Assembly: GCA_025454525.1 (NCBI GenBank)
Contig: JALOOG010000044.1
Location: 1 to 41,507, forward strand
Source of the DNA: Anaerolineae bacterium
GTDB lineage: Bacteria > Chloroflexota > Anaerolineae > Aggregatilineales > Phototrophicaceae
DNA: 41,507 nt
Direction of reading: 5' to 3'
Positions 1-6,358 of the stretch are shown piece after piece; position 1 is the first letter of the stretch; every line of letters starts with the position of its first letter. The notes below the pieces were generated by a model. The model ran no database searches, was not told the origin of the DNA, and saw only the letters and a list, made by a program, of their open reading frames with translations. Both the position numbers and the translations under genes were made by a program.

Positions 1-660
1 TTTAACCAATGCGAACTCACCGCAGATCCCTTCTACCTCGCGGGTGGACGTTGGATCGAAGCGGGGGATCTGGTCGTTGGGGATCAAATCCGCACACTGG
101 ACGGCAGCTACGGTACAGTTGAGCGTGTCACGATCATCACCCAAACGGAGACGATGTATAACCTCACGGTTGACGAGGCGTATACGTTCTTCGTTGGCGA
201 TGGCGAGTGGTTGGTGCATAATCTATGCGATACGTTAGTATTAGAAACTGCCGAAGATGGGAGTGTTTTTGCCTATGGCCGTGATGATGTAACAGGTGAA
301 ACCGTTGGTTTGGGTTTGGGTCAAGTAAATCAGGATGGTTTTGTAGAATTAGCAATCTATGTTAAAAGCCATAGTTCAAAAACGAACATTAAGGGAGGTG
401 AGGTATTTAAGGCCTTGTTGGAGGCACTGAAATCAAATAACCCAAACATTCAAGGGATAATGGGAATCTGGAGAGATGGCGATAACTTAGCAACGTTTAA
501 CCAAAGGATAGGAGCAGGTTTATCGCTTTCAGCGGCTGCATTAGTGACATTTATGGGTAAAATGGCACAACGCGCTGGATTTGGGAATGCTGATGTTCAT
601 CCTTTAAAAATGAACCCAGATGGAACCTTTGCTTCTGTGAATGTGTACTTCACACCCTAA
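1..660 (+). CDS. C-terminal end of a polymorphic toxin: Hint domain plus unknown toxin tip (5' partial)
   Basis: The frame is open from the first base, so only the C-terminal 219 residues of a larger secreted toxin are visible. Residues 1-74 are the C-terminal half of a Hint (intein-like) autoprocessing domain: a DPFYLAGG block, EAGDLVVGDQIRTLDG, then YNLTVDEAYTFFVG and the closing LVHN (VHN at 214-222). Hint domains of this kind release the toxin tip by cleavage. The tip (about 145 residues) contains GDNLATFNQRIGAG and TFMGKMAQRAGFG; I do not recognise its activity. The position where family members carry TxxHPF reads TADPF, so the usual His seems absent. Composition changes from GC-rich to AT-rich right after VHN, suggesting an acquired tip. 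A hairpin terminator follows the stop. The toxin-system reading is confident; the activity is unknown. Confidence 0.85.
   Translation, partial: FNQCELTADPFYLAGGRWIEAGDLVVGDQIRTLDGSYGTVERVTIITQTETMYNLTVDEAYTFFVGDGEWLVHNLCDTLVLETAEDGSVFAYGRDDVTGETVGLGLGQVNQDGFVELAIYVKSHSSKTNIKGGEVFKALLEALKSNNPNIQGIMGIWRDGDNLATFNQRIGAGLSLSAAALVTFMGKMAQRAGFGNADVHPLKMNPDGTFASVNVYFTP
79..222 (+). repeat. Hint-domain repeat, copy 1
   Basis: These 144 bases match 1657-1800 without gaps, with 7 mismatches by my count (about 95% identity). Most mismatches are at third codon positions. The match ends exactly at the VHN codons, after which the two downstream sequences are unrelated. A shared Hint anchor followed by different tips is the pattern expected when toxin tips are exchanged by homologous recombination. 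Confidence 0.9.
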
Positions 661-681
661 TAAGTCTTGAAGTTGGAGTTG

Positions 682-718
682 GCTACTCTGTCTTATATCT
701 AGAGGCAGAGTAGCTTTT
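682..718 (+). terminator. Terminator after the toxin gene
   Basis: GCTACTCTG (682-690) pairs perfectly with CAGAGTAGC (706-714) and is followed by TTTT. It lies 21 bases after the toxin stop and separates that gene from the next one at 746. Confidence 0.65.
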
Positions 719-745
719 GCTCTAAGAAAATTTAAAAGGACACCC

Positions 746-1495
746 ATGAAAATTGGATATGATCTAGAGATTACGGTAACAGATGTGTGTAAGCTTAGCT
801 TTGTATGGTGTAATCCCGGTATGTTTGTAATGGGGTTAAATAATACAAACAACAATCATAGATATCTTATGGCATCCCCCCCGCACCCCGTGGAGATTAC
901 CAAAGGATTTTGGATTTCCAGATTTTTGATTACACAAGAGCAATGGCTAGTGATTATGGGAGAACAAAGCCCGCTTTATGTGCAAGGTGAACATCTTCCT
1001 GCCGATTGTGATTGGGATGAAGCAAATAACTTTTGTAACAGCTTACAAAATCTCTTGGTGTCGCGACAAATATTGGAAGCAGGCTACCAAGTCACTTTAC
1101 CGACGGAAGCTCAATGGGAATACGCTTGTCGAGCTGGCACAAGTACTTTTTGGTATTTTGGGGATGACCCAGATGAATTAAAAAAACATGCTTGGTATAG
1201 CGAAAATTCTCCAAACAAAAAACAATCAGTAGGTCAGAAATTGCCTAATCCATGGGGTATCTATGATTTGTATGGAAACATGGCAGAGTGGTGTCAAGAC
1301 AATTCTTGGGTATATCCAAAAGAACCGGTGTTGAGACAAGACCCAGTAACCATTAAAGTTGACTCTAATTTAATGGTTACGAGAGGTGCAGAATATAATT
1401 CGTTACAAGAGGAGTTAGGATCATCTATTCGATGGGCTGAACTAAAACACAATCCTTATCGTGAACCTATTGGATTAAGGCCGGTGATAAGTTAA
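746..1495 (+). CDS. FGE-sulfatase/SUMF1-domain protein in the immunity position
   Basis: This 249-aa protein is a compact formylglycine-generating-enzyme-like (SUMF1/EgtB-type) domain with little else. Visible family blocks are the F-V-M-G start of the fold (about 27-30), EITKGFWISRFLITQEQW, the TLPTEAQWEYACRAG block near 120, LPNPWGIYDLYGNMAEWCQD near 170, and a closing RxAE..N...E..GLRPV. AAAAGGA about 6 bases before the ATG supports the start. It has no signal peptide or membrane segment. It sits exactly where an immunity gene normally follows a toxin tip, and shares the tip's low GC. FGE-like domains also act as accessory domains in other systems (for example modifying or binding modules), so the immunity role is a positional inference; the domain call is firm. 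Confidence 0.8.
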   Translation: MKIGYDLEITVTDVCKLSFVWCNPGMFVMGLNNTNNNHRYLMASPPHPVEITKGFWISRFLITQEQWLVIMGEQSPLYVQGEHLPADCDWDEANNFCNSLQNLLVSRQILEAGYQVTLPTEAQWEYACRAGTSTFWYFGDDPDELKKHAWYSENSPNKKQSVGQKLPNPWGIYDLYGNMAEWCQDNSWVYPKEPVLRQDPVTIKVDSNLMVTRGAEYNSLQEELGSSIRWAELKHNPYREPIGLRPVIS

Positions 1496-1574
1496 AACCC
1501 ATGTTATTCTGCAAAATGGAGTCGAAGGAATAACCGATTAGAGTTATCCTCTCTTTGAAGAGATTTTAATAGAA

Positions 1575-1647
1575 CCCTTATCAGCATAAGGGAAAAGATT
1601 GGCTTAGAAACGTATCTAATTCACTATTCCATTAGTTTTAATAGTGA
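1575..1647. other. Two hairpins at the upstream edge of the orphan cassette
   Basis: CCCTTAT/ATAAGGG (1575-1581 and 1586-1592) and TCACTATT/AATAGTGA (1621-1628 and 1640-1647) are perfect inverted repeats. The second ends directly where homology to the Hint domain begins at about 1648. They may terminate transcription from upstream or mark the recombination boundary; neither is shown. Confidence 0.4.
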
Positions 1648-1800
1648 TTGGGTGTCGGGGATCAAATCCGCACACTGGACGGCAGCTACGGCACCGTTGA
1701 GCGTGTCACGATCATCACCCAAACGGAGACGATGTACAACCTCACGGTGGATGAGGCGCATACGTTCTTCGTTGGCGATGGCGCGTGGTTGGTGCATAAT
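1648..1800 (+). repeat. Hint-domain repeat, copy 2
   Basis: This is a partial copy of the Hint sequence at 70-222; the best-aligned core is 1657-1800. It keeps only the second half of the Hint domain, from VGDQIRTLDG to LVHN, and is followed directly by Cys, giving the canonical HN-C processing junction that copy 1 (HN-L-C) lacks. Confidence 0.9.
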
Positions 1801-2265
1801 TGTGCAGATGTACAACAAGACGATAAAAACCCTGTACCAGAGTATTTACCGGGCTTTGAACCAGAACCAGTACAACAGTACCTTCCAGGTTTTGATCCTT
1901 ATGAAAATCCTGGCTCCACAGGAATATACGGACAACAATTACTTGAACAACATGTAGTTGGTGGAGAATCACAAGTTTATATGGCTGTTCCAAGCTCTTC
2001 TGATAACCGAATAATTGATATGTGGGATTCACACACAGGAATTGCACATGAAGCAAAAACAGGATACACATCTATAACTACAAGAGTTGGAGAAGAATAT
2101 GGTAAAGATTTAAGGCTATTGCACGATCCAAATACGCCAGTAGAAAATGTAGTTTGGCATTTTTACACTAGCCTAACTACAGGTAAATTAGGGCCTAGTA
2201 AACCGCTCTATAACTTACTCATTGATGCTGGTTTTAACGTTGTAATTCATGGTGAATGGCCTTAA
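1648..2265 (+). CDS. Orphan toxin cassette: Hint fragment plus predicted PD-(D/E)xK nuclease tip
   Basis: The open frame can start at a TTG (1648) but there is no Shine-Dalgarno sequence, and the N-terminal toxin body is missing, so this is probably a silent 'orphan' C-terminal cassette rather than a freely expressed gene. Residues 1-51 are a Hint fragment ending LVHNC. Then come two similar YLPGF(E/D)P repeats (a linker) and a C-terminal domain with RIIDMWDSHTGIAHEAKTGY. The pattern D-(x)n-E-x-K followed by WHFY and a GPS/PL segment fits restriction-endonuclease-fold toxins of polymorphic systems. I infer a DNase or RNase tip. Recombination through the shared Hint sequence could place it on the full-length toxin in place of the tip at 223-660. 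The downstream gene at 2319 is the likely immunity partner. Confidence 0.7.
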   Translation: MGVGDQIRTLDGSYGTVERVTIITQTETMYNLTVDEAHTFFVGDGAWLVHNCADVQQDDKNPVPEYLPGFEPEPVQQYLPGFDPYENPGSTGIYGQQLLEQHVVGGESQVYMAVPSSSDNRIIDMWDSHTGIAHEAKTGYTSITTRVGEEYGKDLRLLHDPNTPVENVVWHFYTSLTTGKLGPSKPLYNLLIDAGFNVVIHGEWP

Positions 2266-2278
2266 GTCTTTAAATTTT

Positions 2279-2305
2279 AAAGTGGTAGATCAACTACCAC
2301 TTTTC
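2279..2305 (+). terminator. Terminator between orphan tip and immunity gene
   Basis: AAAGTGGTAG (2279-2288) and CTACCACTTT (2294-2303) form a perfect 10-bp stem with a 5-base loop, ending in a T run. It stands 13 bases after the toxin stop and only 15 bases before the next start, so the immunity gene may need its own promoter or read-through. Confidence 0.65.
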
Positions 2306-2318
2306 CATTTTTAATTAA

Positions 2319-2924
2319 ATGAAAGTGAATATTATGGATTATCAAATAATTAAACCGCCGTCATATAAACCGTTTTCTAATATGACCAAATTAGAGGCTG
2401 ACAGGTATTTTTCATGGTATTTAAGTGTTATAAATACTCGCATTGAAATATTAGAGAAGTTGCTTCAGAATGACTCTGACGAAGTTTGCAGAGGTTGGGT
2501 AGCCAATAAAAGTGCTAATTCTTTAAGTGTTTTAGGTAAATGGTTACAACAACAGGTTGGTTTCAGAAAGAGAACGGATGAAGATATAGCCTCGTTTGGT
2601 GCCAAATTGAAACCAAGTTTGAGTAATATATGGGTTTCAGAAGTCACGTTAGATGAAAGAACTTTTTCTCTTTCAATTGACATAGGAATGTATTTTGGTG
2701 AAACATTACGGAATAATTTAAAAAATATCAAATGGGATGTTTTTTTAAAAAACAAAAAGAATGTATATTATAACCATGTTGTTCTAACAGGTTTCTCGCT
2801 TGGATATATCTGTAATCCTACTCAAATAGTAGTAATGTTTGCTTACAATTTAGGCTGGGGAAAAGCAAATACAGATGAATTAGAAATAAAATTTCATAAT
2901 TGGTCTAAAGTTGTAGATATATAA
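2319..2924 (+). CDS. Probable immunity protein for the nuclease-type tip
   Basis: This is a 201-aa soluble protein without signal peptide or membrane segment, AT-rich and close behind the orphan toxin tip. It begins with a short motif, Y(K)PFSNMTKLEADRYFSWYL, followed by RIEILEKLL; a similar F..M...EA..YF.W......RIE.L start is known to me from immunity proteins of bacterial contact or polymorphic toxin systems. The C-terminal half is aromatic-rich with GMYFGETLRNN. Two starts are possible: ATG 2319 or ATG 2334 (MDYQII); neither has a strong ribosome site. The immunity role rests on position plus this motif and is an inference. Confidence 0.65.
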   Translation: MKVNIMDYQIIKPPSYKPFSNMTKLEADRYFSWYLSVINTRIEILEKLLQNDSDEVCRGWVANKSANSLSVLGKWLQQQVGFRKRTDEDIASFGAKLKPSLSNIWVSEVTLDERTFSLSIDIGMYFGETLRNNLKNIKWDVFLKNKKNVYYNHVVLTGFSLGYICNPTQIVVMFAYNLGWGKANTDELEIKFHNWSKVVDI

Positions 2925-3111
2925 CAAAACCATTGAAATTTAAACACTAGCAGAAATTTCTACAAAAGCACAACTTTTATTTAAAATTAATTTTAAATTA
3001 TAATTAAAAATAATAAAAATGTTATCTATCCAATTTACCTCGATCTTATCATCTTTCACCTAAATGTTGACAGTAAAATGATTAAGACCAATTCAGAACC
3101 TCTCCTCTCCT

Positions 3112-3200
3112 AGCGGGTGGTCGTCGAGGATCAAATCCGCAAACCGTATGCCAGCTACAGCACAGTCAGGCGGTTCACGATCATCACGCGAATGAAGACT
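3112..3200 (+). pseudogene. Third, decayed Hint-domain fragment
   Basis: GGATCAAATCCGC (3128-3140) and TCACGATCATCAC (3175-3187) match Hint copy 1 at 81-93 and 128-140, with degraded sequence between (VEDQIRK...YSTVRRFTIIT when translated). A 5-base deletion relative to copy 1 lies just upstream. The frame reaches a stop at 3222, and the second half of the Hint domain and any tip are lost. It is the relic of another toxin cassette. Confidence 0.75.
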
Positions 3201-3627
3201 CAAAACCCTATAGATTGTTAACTTGTCTTATAATCAAGAGAGGTGATCTTCGGATTTGTTCACTCCTCTGATTACATAAATGGAGAACGGTAAGATAGCT
3301 AAAGAAAATGATTTGAGCGTAATCTAAAGATCGGACAGATAATTTTTATATCGTATATCAATATACAATTACTACACGTTATCTCATTATAGAGATAAGA
3401 AACAAGGGTACAGATCATCGCCCCATCGAAATAAGACCATTAAATGATAAATGCTGGTGTTAAATTGGTCAGCTTCTATGAACATAAACAGATATATTTC
3501 GACATGCCGATTCGTCCTAAGCTTGACCTTCAATTGATTCAGAGAAAATCTGCTTGGCAATGGTAAAGCAGTATATCTGTATTTTTGATTTTTTAAACTA
3601 CAGAGGGATAACGGAGAAAGAACTGTA

Positions 3628-3737
3628 GTAACCTCAGAAAAATACCCCACCCATGGAGACGGATCAGCCCATGCCACACACGTCAATTCCCTCCCAATGT
3701 ATGGGTGACAGCCAGGGTGGGGTTGGACGCAAGAAAC
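3628..3737 (-). repeat. Dispersed repeat, copy A
   Basis: Read on the minus strand, this sequence aligns over about 105-110 bases with 39482-39585 on the plus strand. Shared blocks include GTTTCTTGC, GTGGCATGGG, GATCCGTCTCCAT and CTGAGGTT(G/A)CTA. Both copies can be read as RELxxVAWxDPSP, which hints at a coding origin, but neither copy lies in an intact gene. The family is not recognised. Confidence 0.7.
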
Positions 3738-3968
3738 TTTCCCGAGATTACTTATGATCCACCGCTCATAAAAATTCATTCTTTTCCCCGATTTGCCCAA
3801 AGTCCATTTCCCAGCGCTGCACCGGGTGATATTCATATGGATAGCTGACAAGGGAGTTAGGAAGTGAAATTTTTGATACGTTTGCCTTGGTGAAGGGAGC
3901 AGGGTCATCGCTTCAAAAAACATCGGTGACCAACACGTAACATTTGTTACGACTTTTCGACACATCCG

Positions 3969-3977
3969 TGCTATGAT
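3969..3977 (+). promoter_or_regulatory. Extended -10 promoter for the small ORF and kptA
   Basis: TGCTATGAT is an extended -10 element (TGn plus TATGAT). A good -35 is not apparent, which extended -10 promoters tolerate. Transcription would start near 3984, 20 bases before the ribosome site at 4004-4009. A similar TGCTAAAAT precedes the gene at 11666. Confidence 0.45.
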
Positions 3978-4018
3978 CAGCATAACACGACGCGGTTTAT
4001 CATAAGGAGCATCCGATC

Positions 4019-4153
4019 ATGATGCAGTGGAATCACCTTGTTTTTGCGCGCTCTCTCTGGAAAACTTACAATCCACCTTACCACCTTGCCGCTGTCGCCG
4101 AAAAAATTTTTTCCCAGTCGCTACCACTGCTGCCGCCACACCCTGACGCTTAG
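4019..4153 (+). CDS. Small 44-aa ORF coupled to kptA
   Basis: ATG-ATG at 4019 is preceded by a consensus AAGGAG (4004-4009) with 9 bases spacing, the best ribosome site in this region. The frame runs 44 codons to a TAG at 4151-4153 that touches the ribosome site of kptA (AGAAAGGA, 4152-4159). The peptide (MMQWNHLVFARSLW..., Pro/Leu-rich end) has no recognised family and no clear membrane segment. It could be a leader peptide whose translation sets kptA expression, or a real small protein. The arrangement is seen; the role is inferred. Confidence 0.45.
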   Translation: MMQWNHLVFARSLWKTYNPPYHLAAVAEKIFSQSLPLLPPHPDA

Positions 4154-4166
4154 AAAGGATTTACCT

Positions 4167-4712
4167 ATGCCCGATTTAAAACGATTGTCTAAATTTCTGG
4201 CGTTGATGCTCCGACATGAGGCCGATCAATTTGGCCTCGTTTTAGATGAACACGGATTCACCGACCTAGAGCGCGTGTGGGCGCATGTAGAACAACGCTA
4301 TGGACGTACCTATCAACGGCAAGACCTCACCGACCTGTTAACGAGTGAGGCCGGCCGACAACGTTATCAGTTGCAAGGCGATCGCATCCGCGCCTTATAT
4401 GGCCATAGCCAAGTCACCCCGATCGAATATGAACGGGCGATCCCACCCGCGATCTTATATCACGGCACCACGCCACAAGCGGCCGAGTCGATCCGTCAAC
4501 AAGGACTCCGCGCCCAACAACGCCAATACGTGCATCTTTCCACTTCGATCGATCGTGCGATCGATGTAGCGGGACGGCATGGAAACCCCGTGTTATTGGT
4601 GATCCGCGCTTTAGAGGCACATCACGCGGGCATTGCCTTTTATCATCCCGAAGATCAACATTATCTGGTCGAGTCGCTCCCACCCGAATATATTGACTTT
4701 TCGCAGGTGTGA
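4167..4712 (+). CDS. kptA: RNA 2'-phosphotransferase (Tpt1/KptA family)
   Basis: This 181-aa enzyme is full length for the KptA/Tpt1 family, which moves an internal RNA 2'-phosphate to NAD+, giving ADP-ribose 1'',2''-cyclic phosphate. Family landmarks are LSKFLALMLRH (R16, H17) at the N-terminal winged-helix lobe, IRALYGHS (74-81), ILYHGTT (96-102), VHLST (122-126) and GRHGNPVLL (136-144), which cover the Arg-His-Arg-Arg catalytic set. I chose ATG 4167 because AGAAAGGA (4152-4159) lies 7 bases upstream and the family begins here; the longer open frame from 4038 adds an unrelated N-terminus. It follows a small ORF in the same transcript. Bacteria lack tRNA splicing, so its substrate is unclear. 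Confidence 0.93.
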   Translation: MPDLKRLSKFLALMLRHEADQFGLVLDEHGFTDLERVWAHVEQRYGRTYQRQDLTDLLTSEAGRQRYQLQGDRIRALYGHSQVTPIEYERAIPPAILYHGTTPQAAESIRQQGLRAQQRQYVHLSTSIDRAIDVAGRHGNPVLLVIRALEAHHAGIAFYHPEDQHYLVESLPPEYIDFSQV

Positions 4713-4794
4713 CTTGGTGTGCCTCTCATCTCACCCTACCCGATTCGTTAGTTGTGGATTCACGAAATTGGTTTAAGATGGATCTACAAGACAT

Positions 4795-6201
4795 TTGAGT
4801 GATAAAGGTCTGTCTGATATGGACAAGCGCATGGTGGATTTTATTCGCGCACTAAGAGCGGCAGGTGTGCGGATCTCGTTGGCCGAAAGTCAAGATGCGA
4901 TGTATGGCACACAGCTGATCGGACTTTCGCAAGAAGGCCATTTCCGCTCCACTTTAAAATCGACCTTGGTGAAAGAGAATCGCGATCATCACCTGTTTGA
5001 TTATTTTTACCCGTTGTTCTTTAGCTCTAACACCCCCCCGATGCAAAACATCCCGGACAACCTGACTCAAGAGGAGCAGCAACTGCTACAACAGGCGTTA
5101 CGCTCCCTCGCCGGCCAGATGCAAGCGCTTAAGCAATTGTTGGATCAACTGCTCAACGGCCGTCCCTTCTCGCAAGATCAATTGGATCAGATGGGACAAC
5201 AAGCCGGCTTAGATGGCATGGATGACATGCGTCAACGCCCGTGGATGGAGCGGCGGATGCAAACCTTAGCCGGATTGCGTCAATTACAGCAAATGTTGGA
5301 TCAGTTGATCGAACAGCTGAAAGAGATGGGCATGAGCGACGAAAAGGCGGCCGAATTGCGTCAAATGATGCAAGAGAATATGAATGCCTTATCCGATCAA
5401 ATCTCCAATTATGCCGGCCTGTCTATGGCGGAACGCATGGCCGAACAAGATCCCCAACCCCAACCGGATCTGATGGATGTGCCGTTACAACAATTGAGCC
5501 AAGAGGAGATCGATGATGTGCGTGCGGAAGTGCGTCGTTTAGCCGCCCGTTTACGGAGTCGTGCCTCATTACGTCAAAAACGTGCGAAAGACGGCACCCC
5601 CGATCCCCGTCGCACCATGCGCCATAACATGCGTTACTTAGGTGTGCCTTTAGAACTCAAACATCGGAAACGCCATGTTAAACCGGCCTTACTGTTGATC
5701 TGTGATCTTAGCACCTCGATGCGTCCGTATGTCGAATTTTTGTTGACGTTGGTCTATGAGTTGCAAGATGTGGTCAAAAGCACCCATAGCTTTATCTTCA
5801 TCAGCGATATGGTGGACATCAGCATGGCGTTTAAAGAAAATGACGCACAAACCGCGATTGCTCATGTGATGGTCGAAAATCCGCCCGGTTATTACAGCAC
5901 CGACTTAGGCAACAGCTTAAACACCTTTAAACGCGATCACATGGGCTTAATCACCGGTAAAACGACCGTGATCATCCTAGGGGATGGGCGTAACAATCAC
6001 AATGATCCACGGGTAGACATCGCCCAAGAGATGCAACGCAAAAGCCGTCGTTTGATCTGGTTTAACCCCGAATATCCCGGCACTTGGGGGACAGGGGATA
6101 GCGATATGTTGCAATATGCGGCCTGCTCACACGGAGTCTATCATGTGGCCACCTTGCGCGATCTCGCCAATGCGGTTGATCAAGTGCTGGTGGACGGCTA
6201 A
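4795..6201 (+). CDS. VWA (CoxE-like) domain protein
   Basis: This protein of 460-468 residues has an N-terminal helical region (VDFIRALRAAGVRISLAES, LFDYFYPLFF) typical of CoxE-like partners of MoxR AAA ATPases. A Gln/Met-rich coiled-coil stretch follows (roughly residues 80-240), then a von Willebrand A domain with the MIDAS motif DLSTS (D304) and later GDGRNN. Such proteins bind metal and help AAA ATPases remodel targets. The start is TTG 4795 or, perhaps better, ATG 4819, which has AAAGGT 9 bases upstream. No MoxR gene is next to it, which is unusual. GCGGGG/CCCCGC (6207-6212, 6232-6237) is a weak terminator candidate. Confidence 0.85.
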   Translation: MSDKGLSDMDKRMVDFIRALRAAGVRISLAESQDAMYGTQLIGLSQEGHFRSTLKSTLVKENRDHHLFDYFYPLFFSSNTPPMQNIPDNLTQEEQQLLQQALRSLAGQMQALKQLLDQLLNGRPFSQDQLDQMGQQAGLDGMDDMRQRPWMERRMQTLAGLRQLQQMLDQLIEQLKEMGMSDEKAAELRQMMQENMNALSDQISNYAGLSMAERMAEQDPQPQPDLMDVPLQQLSQEEIDDVRAEVRRLAARLRSRASLRQKRAKDGTPDPRRTMRHNMRYLGVPLELKHRKRHVKPALLLICDLSTSMRPYVEFLLTLVYELQDVVKSTHSFIFISDMVDISMAFKENDAQTAIAHVMVENPPGYYSTDLGNSLNTFKRDHMGLITGKTTVIILGDGRNNHNDPRVDIAQEMQRKSRRLIWFNPEYPGTWGTGDSDMLQYAACSHGVYHVATLRDLANAVDQVLVDG

Positions 6202-6274
6202 TCCAAGCGGGGATTGACGAAAAAGTTGAAACCCCGCGCAAGATGATCTACTCTTAAGAAAATATCGGGCCGGG

Positions 6275-6324
6275 GACTATAACCGATTTGTGACATGCGT
6301 AATGTGACTTTTTAGGTTATAGTC
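6275..6324 (+). promoter_or_regulatory. Inverted repeat upstream of the sugar ABC operon
   Basis: GACTATAACC (6275-6284) and GGTTATAGTC (6315-6324) are exact reverse complements 30 bases apart, ending 35 bases before the start of the binding-protein gene. Two TGTGAC words lie between. This could be a two-site operator for a LacI- or other-type regulator, or an mRNA hairpin. No regulator gene is adjacent. Confidence 0.45.
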
Positions 6325-6358
6325 ACCCTGTCGCTTTTCTTTTGAGGAGAGTAAAAAA

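Larger units (their letters stand above)
2925..3955. other. Gene-poor AT-rich accessory DNA
   Basis: I see no convincing gene in this kilobase. It contains an AT-rich run (about 2975-3020), a decayed Hint fragment (3112-3200) and one copy of a dispersed repeat (3628-3737). A 198-codon open frame on the minus strand (3387-3983) has no family features and includes the repeat, so I read it as chance or decay. Confidence 0.6.

Noticed and set aside
2970-3025. AT-rich stretch as a possible replication origin
   Set aside because: No DnaA-box cluster or origin-associated gene is present; it fits the general AT-richness of the accessory region.
3387-3983. 198-codon open frame on the minus strand
   Set aside because: It has no family pattern, no convincing ribosome site, lies across a dispersed repeat, and its amino-acid make-up is like translated non-coding DNA.
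4038-4166. N-terminal extension of kptA
   Set aside because: The added residues are unlike the family, and a good ribosome site stands right before ATG 4167; the same DNA holds a small ORF in another frame.
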